Source: Glandiceps talaboti (lineage: Eukaryota; Hemichordata; Enteropneusta; Spengelidae). From it: a DNA stretch of 64,000 bases. Both the position numbers and the translations under genes were made by a program. The DNA is taken from assembly GCF_964340395.1 (NCBI RefSeq), contig NC_135563.1, positions 10,398,075-10,462,074 of the forward strand. Reading direction: 5' to 3'. Positions 1 through 12,076 of this stretch are shown piece by piece (the stretch's first letter is position 1; every line of letters starts with the position of its first letter). The notes under the pieces are model-generated. The model saw nothing but the letters and a program-made list of their open reading frames with translations, searched no databases and had not been told where the DNA came from.

Positions 1-2016
1 AATATTATTACGAATTTAATTAGTTTAATCAGAATTTCATGAATGAGACAAATTGTGCTGATCTGTAATACAGGTTAAAACCTTCATGACGTAGTAGAGA
101 CGACGTTTGCCATGTGCACAAAGGTCATTTTCACTATTCTAATAAGTTGTGCATCGCTGTTTGGAAAGGAATTGCATATTTTACATATGCTAAAATTCTA
201 ACATACTTGAATGAATTTTTTTATACTAATTGTTGGCTTCGACGACACAAACCAGGGAAAAAAGTCATGTAACGAGCTTATATTTGGATCCAGGTTCCAA
301 TATGACACTAATGCCTTCTTTTTTTCTTGGAAGGATACTAAATTGTGTTCATAAAATTGCGGTTAGAACGTTTTGATCGTGTTCAATGGTTATTTACAGG
401 TCTTTGAATGTGGTTGATTAAGACTCCCTTAAAAAGCTCATAAAGTCAATATGTTTCGTTTAAATTTTCAAAGCAAATGCTTTCGTAGTAGCTCTTAAAT
501 AAGGAATGACGGAGCACTAATAAAATACCAATTTGGTGGAACGAGGAAGGGTTGGATTTCATGGGATTGAATTGGATTGAAGATTGAAGGTTAAGAAAAC
601 ATATCGAGTTTTAGTCATTTAATTCAGTTGTCGATGGTAGTCATACTTTATATTGTATGATATTCATTGTATTCCGTCTGTCATCGGAGGCTGCATTGTT
701 ATACTTGTACAAAACGTTGCCTCGTTTCAATGCTTAAAATCAGATGGCAAGCCTGCATGGGTAAATGCTTAAGTATGTGTTAATTTAGAAGACTGCATAT
801 GCCTCGAATATTTAAAATACACATGAATAGCCAAATCGATTACGTGAAGACTCGCTTGAATCTTAAACTAATATATAACGTAATTCAATTTAACAATGGA
901 ATTGTTATACTTAGATTTGAAACAAGGATCGATTACAAGTATAAAAAACCTAGACAATGTTTATGTATGAATTTTATGATTATAATCTGTGTTTCAAAGA
1001 CATTTTACAATCCAAACGCAGTTTTTGATATGCGACGTAATGTGACATTATAACCTCGGTAAGCAAATAATGACATCACTATCTGCCAATTGAATATTTG
1101 GCTCCATGGTCTAATTATGAAGTTAGAACACGATCGCTACTTTCACTCTCCCAGTTCTTACAAAAAGGGCAACTCACGGATTGCATATCAGATAGCATAG
1201 ATTGTTTAGCCTCCAACTCTGAAGTTAAAAATTTTTTTTTTTGTCTCTACAACCTGATGTCTTATAAGCGAAGCTTTGCTATTGAGCAACATTGCGCCTC
1301 GGGATCAATTTCGTTAAAGATCAAAAGTTTCTTGTTTCGCCAAATACTTTACAATATGAAAGCTAGCCTTGTACCTGATCCTTTAAACGTCGTTACTAAA
1401 CTGTAGTAGTTTACTCTATTGTTTTTAAGAAAATTGTCAATCTATTCTCCATCGCCCCTTAGACTATTAGAAACTTTCATTTTACTTTCATTTTTGTAAA
1501 TATAACAATTTCATAGGATTATGTATCTTATTTTTGTTCATGGACTGTTTTGCTTATTTTGCCTAACTCTTTACCATTTGTGAGCAGGGTTGAACGCCCT
1601 TTTCCCCTTTTGACTATTTTTCAGCACTTTTGTGCAATACATATCATTCGAAATTATATTGGCATTTTAAAAGACGTTATCTTATTGTTATAGTCTTCAT
1701 TGCATATTTATGTTAATGTTGTGTAAGAGTGGATAGAACATCAATATTCTTATAGTTATACATTTCATAAAGACACTCACAATTTGCTAGTCAAATACAT
1801 TCTTAATTAAGTGAATGTGCAATTAGAAGTGTCATGGCATCCAAACGCATCTTCTTTTTCAAAGTATGCAGGGGCTCGGAAATGGCTAATGACAAATATC
1901 GGTTCCTTCGTATAAATATATACATTCACTGGAGTATGACGTTCGCGTATTTAGATTATTTTACTATCAGCATTAATACCTCCACAATAATCTGATTCAT
2001 TGAAAATGCTTTTTAC
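1..2016. other. Unique AT-rich stretch, no gene seen
   Basis: Two short open frames (799-1053 and 1098-1406, plus strand, 84 and 102 codons) show no recognisable domain, no protein-like composition and no convincing splice context, so I treat them as chance. The second contains a poly-T run near 1230 that gives poly-Phe. I see no repeat longer than a few dozen bases here. Confidence 0.6.
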
Positions 2017-2019
2017 TAA

Positions 2020-2387
2020 GGCCCAAAAAATAAAATTGTGTGGTTCCGATTACGCCCCATTTTAAAATAGCTGGGGTAGGTATTTTTTTTTTTTTAGTAT
2101 TTTTTTTTCATGTGTGAGTATCTAGGTCAGGTTTTCCATTGTTTTCCAAATGGTCTCTGTGTTATTTATTTCTTCCTATCAGATGTACAGCCATTACAGA
2201 TTGGAAGAACAGTTTTATATTGTCTTTTTAAGTTGATGTCAGTTTCCGCATCCACTATTTCTCGTGAGACTTCACAATGTTTGTGATATTATTATTTATT
2301 TCTCGAATGCGTAAAAAGAGTTTAGGGTTGGCAGTGAAAAAGTAGGTGGGGTGGGGTAACCGGAACCAAACAATTATTTTTTAGGCC
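2020..2387 (+). mobile_element. MITE-like element, family A, copy 1
   Basis: A 368-bp element with terminal inverted repeats of about 30 bp. The left end reads GGCCCAAAAAATAAAATTG and the right end, reverse-complemented, reads GGCCTAAAAAATAATTG; both continue into a GGTTCCG(A/G)TTAC motif. TAA lies directly outside both ends (2017-2019 and 2388-2390), consistent with a 3-bp TWA target duplication of the PIF/Harbinger kind. There is no transposase frame, so it is non-autonomous. A second copy in the same orientation lies at 62779-63140, and the interiors align over most of their length. The superfamily assignment is inference from the 3-bp duplication only. Confidence 0.8.
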
Positions 2388-2390
2388 TAA

Positions 2391-3094
2391 GAACACAAAT
2401 TTTCTCATCTTTTCAAATAGAACACTTTTTTATTAAAAGTCCTATGACACCTTCTATTTGATATAGCAAAATAGGAAATGATAATCATAGACATGAACAA
2501 ATAATTAAACTAATTCATTAGACATTTAGTACTGTACATGAATGACAATGCATATCTTATTCTGTGTAGTCTTATCATTCTCAGTAATCATTTAGTGCCA
2601 CAAGCAATTATGTGAATTGATGTTTATTCCAACAGCAAAAGAGCAAAAAATATACAATCTTTGAAAGCAATTGGAAAAACAGTTCTGGTATTAATAGGGC
2701 CATTAAAAAGTTCTCTTGGAACCATAGACTCTCCCAGGATCTATGTTAGAACTAATCAAAGTCCATAGACCAGACATACATCTAGACAAATTTGGGATAC
2801 GAGTATGCATTATGTGTTTGATGAGGGGGAACTTGCGAGCTAGTGATTTCCTTCTTTTCCTCTTCGTTGCTTTGGCAGTAAGGTTGCGCGTTTAAGAGTG
2901 AACTGAAAAAAAAATCAGTTTTAATTCATCAAAACAGTTCAATTTGCAGTATTTCCCATGGCGATGATGATCCTTGTTACGTCCATGTGTGATCTTATGC
3001 TTTTTTGAATGTGTCATCAGGAGGGGAAGTCATGTATGTTTTGGCAACTGAACACAACATAAACATATTACACAGGTCTGGAGTGAACAACTTT
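2391..3094. other. Unique AT-rich stretch, no gene seen
   Basis: This gap between the MITE and the SINE fragment has no open frame above 60 codons and no array. Nothing recognisable was found. Confidence 0.6.
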
Positions 3095-3290
3095 ACGATT
3101 TTCAAATGGTTAGAGTGGCCGATCTTTCAGACTGTAATATGCAGGTTCAAGCCTCGCCGCTGTCGTTTGTTTCTGGATTACTAAAAGCCTGTTGCAAGAT
3201 TTTAACCACGGTTATGCTGCAGTCAACCCATCTGTATAGTTGGGCCTCTGGTATAATAGAGATTGATATGACTGTGTATATTTTTATCTT
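3095..3290 (+). mobile_element. tRNA-derived SINE fragment
   Basis: A tRNA-like head holds an A-box-like GGTTAGAGTGG (about 3108-3118) and a B-box-like GGTTCAAGCCT (about 3143-3153), the internal Pol III promoter layout. It is followed by a body containing CAGTCAACCCATCTGTATAG, which resembles a CAGTCGACCCAGCTGTA-type block that I recall from SINEs of marine animals. The 3' end is not clear and I see no target duplication, so it is an old or truncated copy. Open frames on either strand here are incidental. Confidence 0.55.
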
Positions 3291-4766
3291 AAGGGATGTA
3301 AGTTCTACCCTCATTTTCTTACCTATACTTGCATCATAAAACAAATGAATATATGTACTGAAAATATATGCAATAAAATTTGAGGTCCCCAAATTAGGTA
3401 ACAAGTTAGGATAACTCAAAGTTGTTGCACCTTTGTATAATTCTCGTGATTTTTTGTTTCAAATGTGTTCAGCAGACATAGCCAGTAGTTAATTATCCTA
3501 CACAATCTATGTTGTCAGACGATTTCAAAGGGTGTTTCATTCAATGCATTTTATGAAATTTCGATATCATACCTTACTTCCCTGAGCAGTTTATATGCAT
3601 CTTTCTCTCTTAGTTTAATCCTACATTTACTTACTTCTAGGTAATGTGATAAATGTAATAACATATTCGTAAAATTTACACCAAAATTCGATAGCTAACA
3701 CATTATTTGCTTCCAAATAAAAACATATTCGTGCTAACTTTCTTGTTCATATTGTCCTATTAAAATATATTATTCTTTTTATTACTAACTAAGGATTGAA
3801 AGAAAAAAGATAGGGTCCCAGTATTAACTTTTTTATTTCGGCTATATTCCTTAAGTGAGGCGTGCCAAAGAATTTTTTCACATGATGCTTTGCGCCAGTG
3901 CGATCTTCAGGCATTGTGCATTCCCAATGAGTAATAATATTTCATTTCTAACTTTAGAAAAACTGTCACCACGTGATTTTTTTATAGTGAAGTCTATTCA
4001 GATTTCTTTATGACAGCAAGATATCTTAAAATTTAATGTTTTGGGTCATTTTAGGGTCAGAAACCGTTATTTTTGTAAATAAATGACAGCTTCAAAACTA
4101 ATGGACTGATTGGACTGAAATTTGGTGTGCAGGTATTCTAGGGTATCTGAAGAATTCTTCAAAGAAAATTTGAAGTCGTCTAAAATGAGCTGTGGTATCA
4201 TATAGCCATGTCATTTTACAATACTCGCGATAAAGTATATCTTATTTAATTTAGTAAAGTTGTTCATGCAGCTAGGAAAATTTGACTACACTTGAATACA
4301 TGCACAAATGATCACATATAGTTGTAATATTATGATTCCAATATGGTTATGGTTATAGGGATACATGATCTAACATGGAGTCGAATGAGGTACTTGCCAA
4401 ATGATGCCTTTTAACTCACACATAAGAAATGTGGATACCATGTATCACAGTAACTGTTACAGTCATCTTTTTTGAAATGGAAGGATTATGGTTATAAAAA
4501 CACCAGTTTTCAACCTTTCTTTTCATGTCCATAACGCCATAAATTCCATCGACATTTACTTGAAACAATACAAGATACATGACCTTTATGAGCTAATGAA
4601 AATAATTGTCACAACTAGTCTTGGAATTGACGTAGTTCATATCAAACTCGAGGTCAACTCAAACGAAGCATTCTTACAACCAATGGAGTCTTAAACATTA
4701 CTATCTCGGACAAGTTTATTTATAAACATCAAACGACTTCGGGCATGCTGCGGTACTAATCCACTG
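3291..4766. other. Unique AT-rich stretch with a possible old repeat
   Basis: About 4060-4200 reads like the edge of an interspersed repeat (AATGGACTGATTGGACTGAA followed by ATTTGGTGTGCAGG), a style common in invertebrate repeats, but there is no second copy in the window. At 3885-3915 the minus strand reads CCTGAAGATCGCACTGGCG, similar to 3' tails of some retroelements. An open frame at 4488-4694 (68 codons) is not recognisable. Confidence 0.4.
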
Positions 4767-4819
4767 ACACACACACACACATACATACATACATACATAC
4801 ATACATACATACATACATA
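4767..4819. repeat. CA then CATA microsatellite
   Basis: A short AC dinucleotide run passes directly into about ten ATAC units. The tetranucleotide probably grew from the dinucleotide by an A-to-T change and slippage. Confidence 0.95.
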
Positions 4820-6064
4820 AACACATTACACATCACTTCTTTTGGGGTTTTATCAAATTTTATCTTCATACATTCTTTTTTTTCTCCGTAATGTGAAATT
4901 TATCATGATATGTCAGCTAGACACAATGAGAAGTAACAGCAGAGACCTAATTAATGTTAGTGTATCTTGGAAAATTACAGGCGTTATTATTTTACATATT
5001 AAGAAATTATTAATATCCAAATCCTTTTTGCCATGGCAACCTTAGCAAAGTACTTTATGATATTATCAATGTGAAGATAAAGTAATAAAACTACACAACT
5101 GATGGACAAAATATGATTAAGTTCGAAAATACTTGTCCTGGATAAATGTATCAGTACATGTTACGCATCTGAGGTAATAATTTGACCGATATTTAAAGCC
5201 GGTGCGGTGATATCATCTCTATGTATTGTGCGGCGCCATTATTGTGCGGCGCCATTATGTTTTTAATAGCGATGACTGTTTGAGGTTATCTTGAGATTGT
5301 TGCACGTGTGCGTTGTATTTGTACGTGTTATATAACGTCTGGTGCTTGGTCAATGACTTGGTATGGGTTCAAAAACCTGGTTATTTCACCAATCAAATAA
5401 AGCGTACGTTCTGGCTTTATCCGAAGGGACCGTAATTTGCAAGTGACTTCAATTACCCTACCCTCGTGGCCATAACAAAACATAATCCTACCTAACCACA
5501 TAGTGCAGTGTGACGGAAAGCGTCTTTCCTAATTTTCCTATAGGGCGAATGAAGTAGACTGTTTCCTGGTAAAACACACTCCTGAAGGCATAATCTTTCT
5601 AATATTGACAAACCGAGTACTTCAAGTAATGTTTGTGTTTCAGAGAAAAAAAAACCTAAGGGTGTAGAGAGCAGCTTTCTTATACTTAATGCTTAGAGTA
5701 CTTGATTTCACGGGGTCAGCTTAATTACTGGCTTCATTGCAAGAACATTAATAGAACCCCACAAATTTGTCCGCCAGCTAGATATTTAATTGAAATCGTC
5801 AATTTAGTAATTGATGTTAGAAGGCAGATAGAAAAAGGGTAGAAGGGATACAAACTAATGTATACCTGTCAACGTTGTCCATTAGAACCTTTTTACAAAT
5901 ATCATTCCTTTCAGACAAACGATACCGTAACGATGTATCCTTTGATGTGGGATATGTACAGTATATGTATGATATTAGCTCTGATAGTAGAGATATTGTC
6001 GTATTTAGTAGGTTCTTTAGACCCGTAACCTTCGATTTTACTACGTTTCTACACCTTCTACGTA

Positions 6065-6068
<4 letters not shown>
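4820..6068. other. Unique stretch with a 16-bp tandem duplication
   Basis: At 5225-5256 the 16-mer ATTGTGCGGCGCCATT occurs twice head to tail and contains the palindrome GGCGCC. The remainder is plain AT-rich sequence. An open frame at 5817-6146 on the minus strand runs into the CATA array and is spurious. Confidence 0.6.
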
Positions 6069-6098
<30 letters not shown>

Positions 6099-6138
6099 CA
6101 TACATACATACATACATACATACATACATACATACATA
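6069..6138. repeat. CATA microsatellite
   Basis: An uninterrupted array of about 17 TACA/CATA units. It keeps all frames open on both strands (Tyr-Ile-His-Thr or Met-Tyr-Val-Cys), which explains the spurious frames crossing it. Confidence 0.98.
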
Positions 6139-7817
6139 GGTGTCATATCAAAATTGTAGTGTTTCTGATTACGTTTGATTGTACACGACCTTGATCTTAC
6201 ATGACATATGGGGTAATGTGTTATTGTAACATTTTCATGTGAATGTACAAATTGACACGTGTTGAAGTAATCCTTTTTATTCAGTATTTGCTATAACAAT
6301 TTATGTATATTGTGCAAATGAATATTATCACGAGAAGAATTGGGTTAAATAGTTATATTGCGACTAAGTTATGAAATCATATATCATACACGTCGTTAAT
6401 TTTAAGTATTTTCTTTTGGGTCTTACTTTATGGTTTGGTGCTGTCCCCATTCCATACTTATAAAACATTACCCTTCCATCAATGCATGCAGCATGGCCTT
6501 GCCATCAGAATTTCTTAAAGGGTGATGTCCATTGAGAACAATTATTCTGTCTATCGATCGTAGATAGTATTTTATTGTCATTCATTAAGTTTAAAAACCA
6601 TTAAACGGACTGACAATAAAGTTTAGTTTACGTTTTTTTTACAGATATTACGTTCTGAAGCCTTTGGGTGTTGTTAGTTGCAACTTTAATCTATACTGTC
6701 ATTTGATTATGTGTCATCACGAGACATCAGTATTTTCTTTTATGTCTCTATAACACCTCTTCACATACATGACAATAATCAATACCATTGAACTGATTGG
6801 CCACCGAAAGATATAAACGTAAAACGTTGCGCTATTGATTTAATCATGCCCGACTTCGTGAGCTCGTTAACTCTCTTAAAAATGCTTATTATCACATTTC
6901 TTGTATCACATGTAAGATTCAGCATAACGTTAAATGTGTTTTGTCGAGTTTTGTATCGCTGTATCAGAAACTGCACTCACTATGAATATTCTTAGTTTCC
7001 TCCAACTTTTTCCCCTTGTCTTTTTACACCTAGTATATCGCCACACATATAATTTGATTTGGTTTGATTGAATCAACAGTCATAGTCAATGTAATGACAT
7101 GACATGAAGGAGAATCCAGTATACGCATAAAGTCCCAGAAGCAGTTGTTGATTGCAAACAAACTTAATTTAGTTACAATTTAATATTAACTTTCTGTTAA
7201 AAATTCAAAATGAACTTTAATTATAGATATGTAATTATGTTATAGCTTTATATATGAAATGACACTGGCACCGTATGCTGCTGAGGTTTACATTGTATAA
7301 CTGTTGCAACCATATTTATACAGTGTCTGAAACAGATGTTCACTTCAAAATCAAATACAGAGATTTATATAGTATACAGTTTAGTTTAAGCTCTTTCGCT
7401 CACACTACAAACCACTTACCACTTCCGTCATTTATTGGTTCGTCTTATCATTCGAGCCTTTCTTTAATCTTTTTCCCACATGCCTCTTACTTAACTTGTC
7501 CACACTTTATCATTCATAACCATTTCTCACACATGTTTACCGATTCTGTTTTCTCTCCCAAGTCAGCCGTTTCATTTCTACTTTGCATCTGAGGAATGAC
7601 CTCGAAAGTTCATGACTTTTTTAAAATGGGTTAATACGAAGTATCAAACATTTCATCATAATTGCCATATGATAAAACATATCAAGACGTCTTCGCTTCC
7701 ACGAATTCAAGTACGTGAATTCTTCAGTGGGGTGAACTTCATGTTGCCGAATTTTCCGACTGACACTGCGACTCAAATGTTAAAATGATGATGGTAGAAC
7801 AAACGAATAACATCATT
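6139..7817. other. Unique AT-rich stretch, no gene seen
   Basis: Open frames at 6779-6976 (minus) and 7275-7592 (plus, 105 codons) have no recognisable motif. The second is rich in Ser, Phe and His, as expected from TC-rich sequence. Nothing else was identified. Confidence 0.55.
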
Positions 7818-7949
7818 CTATAACGCACAAGCAGTTCAACGTTTTTAACATTGAGCTCTCGTTCTGTCTTGGTCGACGATCCTCATCAGAATGACAAATT
7901 CAATTAAAAGGTCAATGCTAAAAGCATTGAACTACTTGTGCGTTATAAT
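7818..7949. mobile_element. Foldback element, about 130 bp
   Basis: The left arm contains TAACGCACAAGCAGTTCAAC (7821-7840). The right arm, reverse-complemented, gives TAACGCACAAGTAGTTCAAT (from about 7945 back to 7926). The roughly 28-bp arms enclose about 70 bp that includes CGACGATCCTCATCAG, which on the minus strand starts CTGATGAGGATCG. It is either a tiny MITE or a stem-loop relic of a larger transposon; no clean target duplication is visible. Confidence 0.65.
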
Positions 7950-8009
7950 CTGTATAAATCAACATTACAAAGATAATAATCTATTATTTATGTCTGATCG
8001 TTCTTTGTT

Positions 8010-8241
8010 TTTATAAAGAAGTACAGTGAGGGCCAACCTTCATGGGTTCACTGTTAGTGCAGGAGGAAACCGGAGATCTAGATATAAAATATCCTGCGTT
8101 GTTCGGTAGAGTCAAACTGGACGACACTCTCCTCACAGTGCTAGTCAGACAAATTTAATCACACCCTGAGCAGGGCTCGAACACCGACTACAGTGATAAG
8201 AGGACAAGTGTTCAACCAATCGGGCACCGACAAGCCCAAAT
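8010..8241 (-). mobile_element. tRNA-derived SINE, MetaSINE-like
   Basis: Read on the minus strand, a tRNA-like head (8241 to about 8160) has an A-box-like segment TGCCCGATTGGTTGAAC and a B-box-like segment GGTGTTCGAGCCC (8173-8185). The body then contains CCGGTTTCCTCCTGCAC, followed by GGTTGGCCCTCACTGTAC. This central block resembles the conserved domain of MetaSINE-type elements (CCGGTTTCCTCC...TGGCC) known from molluscs and other marine invertebrates. Assignment to that superfamily is from memory and needs alignment. The tail ends near a short A/T-rich segment. Confidence 0.7.
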
Positions 8242-10672
8242 TTTGAGGAATGTACGTACAGACAACCTCTCCATTGTCGGACCATGCTATATACATTCGA
8301 TGTGTATATTTGACATGATATATGCTATGGGCTGTATCCCCAGTTGTAAGGAAGATGCTCTTAACAATGATCATATGTTATTACCACCACGATCGGAGTC
8401 GTGTACATGTTTTTGAAGAGTCTACTGGGAGAGCTCTGATAATGCTGATGATTGGAGCCGGACCAAATCCCCTATAGATTCTTAATTCTCTTTATCGTAA
8501 AATGAGAAGTATTTCACCAACGTTATGTAGTAATTCAGAAGTAGTTTTGGTGATTTCATTTTCAAATATATCTTTTCCGACAATTTGCCTGTGAAATGTA
8601 ATTTATCTTACTCTACGATTGCCAGAATAAAACGAACAAAGCATCAAAAAAACATTACTTACAAGAGAACAAAAATAAAAGGCTAAACAAAATGTTATCT
8701 GTTTGTGACTAGAAAATGTTTAATAAGCTTTCAAATGATATGGTATGATATGACAGAGTATTCACAAAACATTTAACTGAATTTGTCAATACCAGCAAAA
8801 CACTCCTTAATAGCCCATACGTCTATCCACCAATCGTCACCTTACAATAAGATTTAAAAAGTCACCGTACGTGTCGGCACTGCTCATCTATTTTGTAATC
8901 TCCATAGACTGTATTCTGGTGTATAATACATTGACAAAGACAAGATACCAACACATACTTAAACAGCTGCTGATATATTTATGAACTATATATTTTTTTA
9001 GTGAAACTGGGTGGGATAGGGGGGTCATTAACCGTGGGACATATGTACTTACATACCCTTACTATGTCACGAGAGTTTAATTTGTTCAAAATGTTGAACT
9101 ATTTGTGTTTTAATTTCAAATAAAATTTTGATGTCATTGTAGCAATCGCTGAAACATAGTCATTCATCAATAGATATTCACTGAGAACAGATCAAGTATA
9201 TATGGCTCGATAACATACAGGGTATAAGATATTTGATCCTTGCATGGCACATCAACCGCGCATGCGTCAAGTAAGCATTACGTGCCTCGAAATATGTCAT
9301 TCCCAAACATTTTAACCACAGGGCTAGACTGAAAAATGGCCTCGAGCCCAGTTTATTTCAGGCAAGACGAAAATTATTGGTTGAACAATAATTGTTAATG
9401 TGATCTCAAGCATTGCTAAACTGATTTTGTACAGTTTGATCATTTTGGGGCCATTCCCAAGTCATATGAAATATTTGTAAACAAGCAATGGATGTTTTAA
9501 ATTCTCAAAGGCATGTACACGTATTACAATGATTCATCATTATATTGGATTCTGTTAGTGTATGTCATTCCCTAAACAATTATGATATTATTCAATAAAT
9601 TGTAAGCATATTGACAATGTTCAGATTACTATCCTGAGAAAACTCATTTGTCAAAACAGTTATTTAATACACTATCAACGAGTTTAGCTTCTCCAATCTT
9701 TAAAATGGTATACCTTTGTATTCTAGGGGAACATAGTTGCATGGGCGTTTGCGACTGATTTGTCCACGTTCTAGCATTATCCATTCACAGGGATGATAGA
9801 CGAAGAAATTATACCGTGAAACATTTTTTTTCAAAATTGAACGCATTTGTTATGCCAGGAGACTGTTCCTTGTGATAGTACACCGCCTTTAGCGCGAGGC
9901 AATTACATCCCATCATATGACCACATAGCCTTTACCTATCACCGAAGTTCTAAATTTACACCAATTGAAGTCATTTTTACTTCATTCTTCCGTCAGTGCA
10001 CATCTTTCGCTGTAATGCCTTACAGACATATTCAGTTTCTGCCGTTAACTCAACTCATTATCGTCAGCCGTCATTGTACATGTGAAGATATGTTGAATAA
10101 CACTGATATACGAATTAACTTTAAATACCATCTCCGGCTCGTTTATGCGATGATTAACATTTGCCAAGATACTAGTAGTCATTATGAATAAAAATCAAGA
10201 ACATTTTGAAGGAAACTAATGATTGAATCGAGCTCGCGCTCGGTTCCTTTTAACATCTTCGTATATCGAACTTTCCCACCTTTCTCATCCGAAACAGCTT
10301 TACAGTTTGTTGGGCAGAAATATGAAAAGACACATATCATAAATTTGGTGCTGAGTAACGTTGACTTTTACACTTATTTCTTCTATGCGCGTTTCTTGTT
10401 ATTTCTTTATTTGTTTTTCTCATTCTGATTTATAAATTCGTGCTATATTCAAAGGTAAGGGCACGTTTCCAAATATAATAACTGCATCCCTGCCACTATA
10501 AGGCAAAAATCCGAAGGGAACTAATCAAAGACATATATGTCTATATATACATACTTACAGTCGACGTTTGCTGTAGGCTAGTCTTTTTTGTTCCTCAACA
10601 TTGGCATCATTACTATGCCCAAGCTTGATTATATGAGCTATGAACGCTCCTGATCTCTGCAAATAGACATTT

Positions 10673-10674
<2 letters not shown>
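8242..10674. other. Unique AT-rich stretch, no gene seen
   Basis: Open frames at 9847-10191 (114 codons) and 10219-10428 (69 codons), plus strand, are not recognisable and lack repeated or conserved motifs. I found no array or long inverted repeat. Confidence 0.55.
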
Positions 10675-10733
<59 letters not shown>

Positions 10734-10800
10734 GTGTCTGTGTGTCTGTCTGTAGCTGTGTCTGTGTCTGTGTGTCTGTCTGTGCCTGTGTGTCTGGATT
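10675..10800. repeat. TA array then TCTG/TG-rich tract
   Basis: About 28 perfect TA units (10675-10730) are followed by a variegated TGTCTG/TGTGTC tract to about 10800. The TA block could extrude as a cruciform. A minus-strand frame through it (Tyr-Ile repeats) is spurious. Confidence 0.97.
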
Positions 10801-10866
10801 GATGGATCTGTCTCACTGAGGAGAACTGCTCCAGTGCCCATTGAAAAATTAGTAACAGAGCAGTAA

Positions 10867-10875
10867 ATGTCTGTC

Positions 10876-10907
<32 letters not shown>

Positions 10908-11058
10908 GTATGTATGTATGTATGTATGTATGTATGTATGCATGTGTGTTTGCATGTATGTATGCATGCATGTATGTATGTATGTATGTATGTATGTATG
11001 TATGTATGTATGTATGTACAATGTATGTATGTATGTATGTATGTATGTATGTATGTGT
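10867..11058. repeat. TCTG then TATG compound microsatellite
   Basis: TCTG units (about 10869-10905) pass into a TATG array with scattered variants (TGCATG, TGTTTG and one TACAATG interruption near 11018) to 11058. The variants suggest an old array. Frames on both strands are artefacts of the 12-nt (four-codon) periodicity. Confidence 0.97.
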
Positions 11059-11939
11059 ATAATTTCACTGTCATTGGTTGCTCTGTTTTCCATGATATAA
11101 TATTTAAAACGTACGGTATGACATTACTATGGTACGTTTTGCTGAGTAAATAATCAGTCAATAGTGACTGACAACAGAGGGTTATCTAAAGTCCGGAATA
11201 TAATCTTCAGTCAAGAATCAGAATCGTGCTGTTTTTACTTCACATGGTGCTGTGTTAATAGATAATCCGAAAACACATGAATAATCCAATACATTTTTAA
11301 TCTGCCTGATGCATTCTCGATATATTTTCACGCACAACCACTTTCAATAGTTATGTGGAGTAAATGATACACTGAATTATACACTTTTATTTAATAATTT
11401 CCTTGAATATGCGCTCTCAAGGGATATGCTAGTTAGAAAATCAACGAGGCATATGTTTACATTTACAAGAGAGATTTCATTATTGCAATGCCTACTAAAT
11501 AATATCTTAGATGAAAACTACAATTTTCGTTTCGATTTGAAATATCAAATAAATTAAATCGCCGACGCCACTAAACTGTACACCACCCACTATGTTTAAC
11601 CTACATGTACCACACTAAGATAAGAAGTTAGGCTTGCGGTCGACATTCTAGATTTATTAATACATTCAAGCATTTTCTGAAACTTTATAGCACCTTCACT
11701 ACTACCAAACCTATATTCCGAAATAATTATGAAAAGTTACACCGAAATCTGATGAAAATAGACGATCATTTAAATATTTCAACGAAGCAGGTTGACACTG
11801 GCGACTATATGCATGTGAAATGTCACCTGACTGGCAGTAGAGTCGTATGATGCACGAAGCGCATGGCAGCAGGCGAGTAGTGCTCTTTTTATTTTTCGTG
11901 TGTTCTCTTTGAATTCCTGGGCATAGGTATATGATAAAT
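11059..11939. other. Unique AT-rich stretch, no gene seen
   Basis: An open frame at 11711-11980 (minus, 89 codons) runs into the foldback that follows and shows no known motif. Nothing else was identified. Confidence 0.55.
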
Positions 11940-12076
11940 CGGGTATTACCCGATATCACCTCCTTCGTTCGTCGTATCACGCCGTTCCTGCAACCTGACG
12001 CGAGTCATAACCCCGTTGCGGAATCGGCACTCACGGCGATACGACGAACGAAGATGTGAAATCGGGTATTAACCTC
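11940..12076. mobile_element. GC-richer foldback element, about 135 bp
   Basis: The left arm CTTCGTTCGTCGTATC (11963-11978) pairs with GATACGACGAACGAAG on the right (about 12038-12053). The pairing continues outwards through ACCCGATATCAC versus GTGAAATCGGGT and inwards through GTTCCTGCAAC versus GTTGCGGAATC. The right arm carries an extra segment of about 8 bp (ACTCACGG). It stands out from its AT-rich surroundings by its CpG content. It is a candidate MITE or an RNA hairpin source; no target duplication was resolved. Confidence 0.7.

Noticed and set aside
7880-7915. Hammerhead ribozyme
   Set aside because: CTGATGA is present on the minus strand, but the conserved GAAA after stem II and a matching cleavage-site helix are not.
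8160-8241. Possible tRNA gene on the minus strand
   Set aside because: A- and B-box-like motifs are present, but the cloverleaf arms do not pair properly and the sequence continues into a SINE body.
9847-10191. A 114-codon plus-strand frame as a gene
   Set aside because: No recognisable motif, no compositional bias and no splice or promoter context; frames of this size arise by chance in AT-rich DNA of this length.
10867-11058. Possible CRISPR array or satellite
   Set aside because: Plain TCTG/TATG tetranucleotide repeats without spacers; the host is also eukaryotic.
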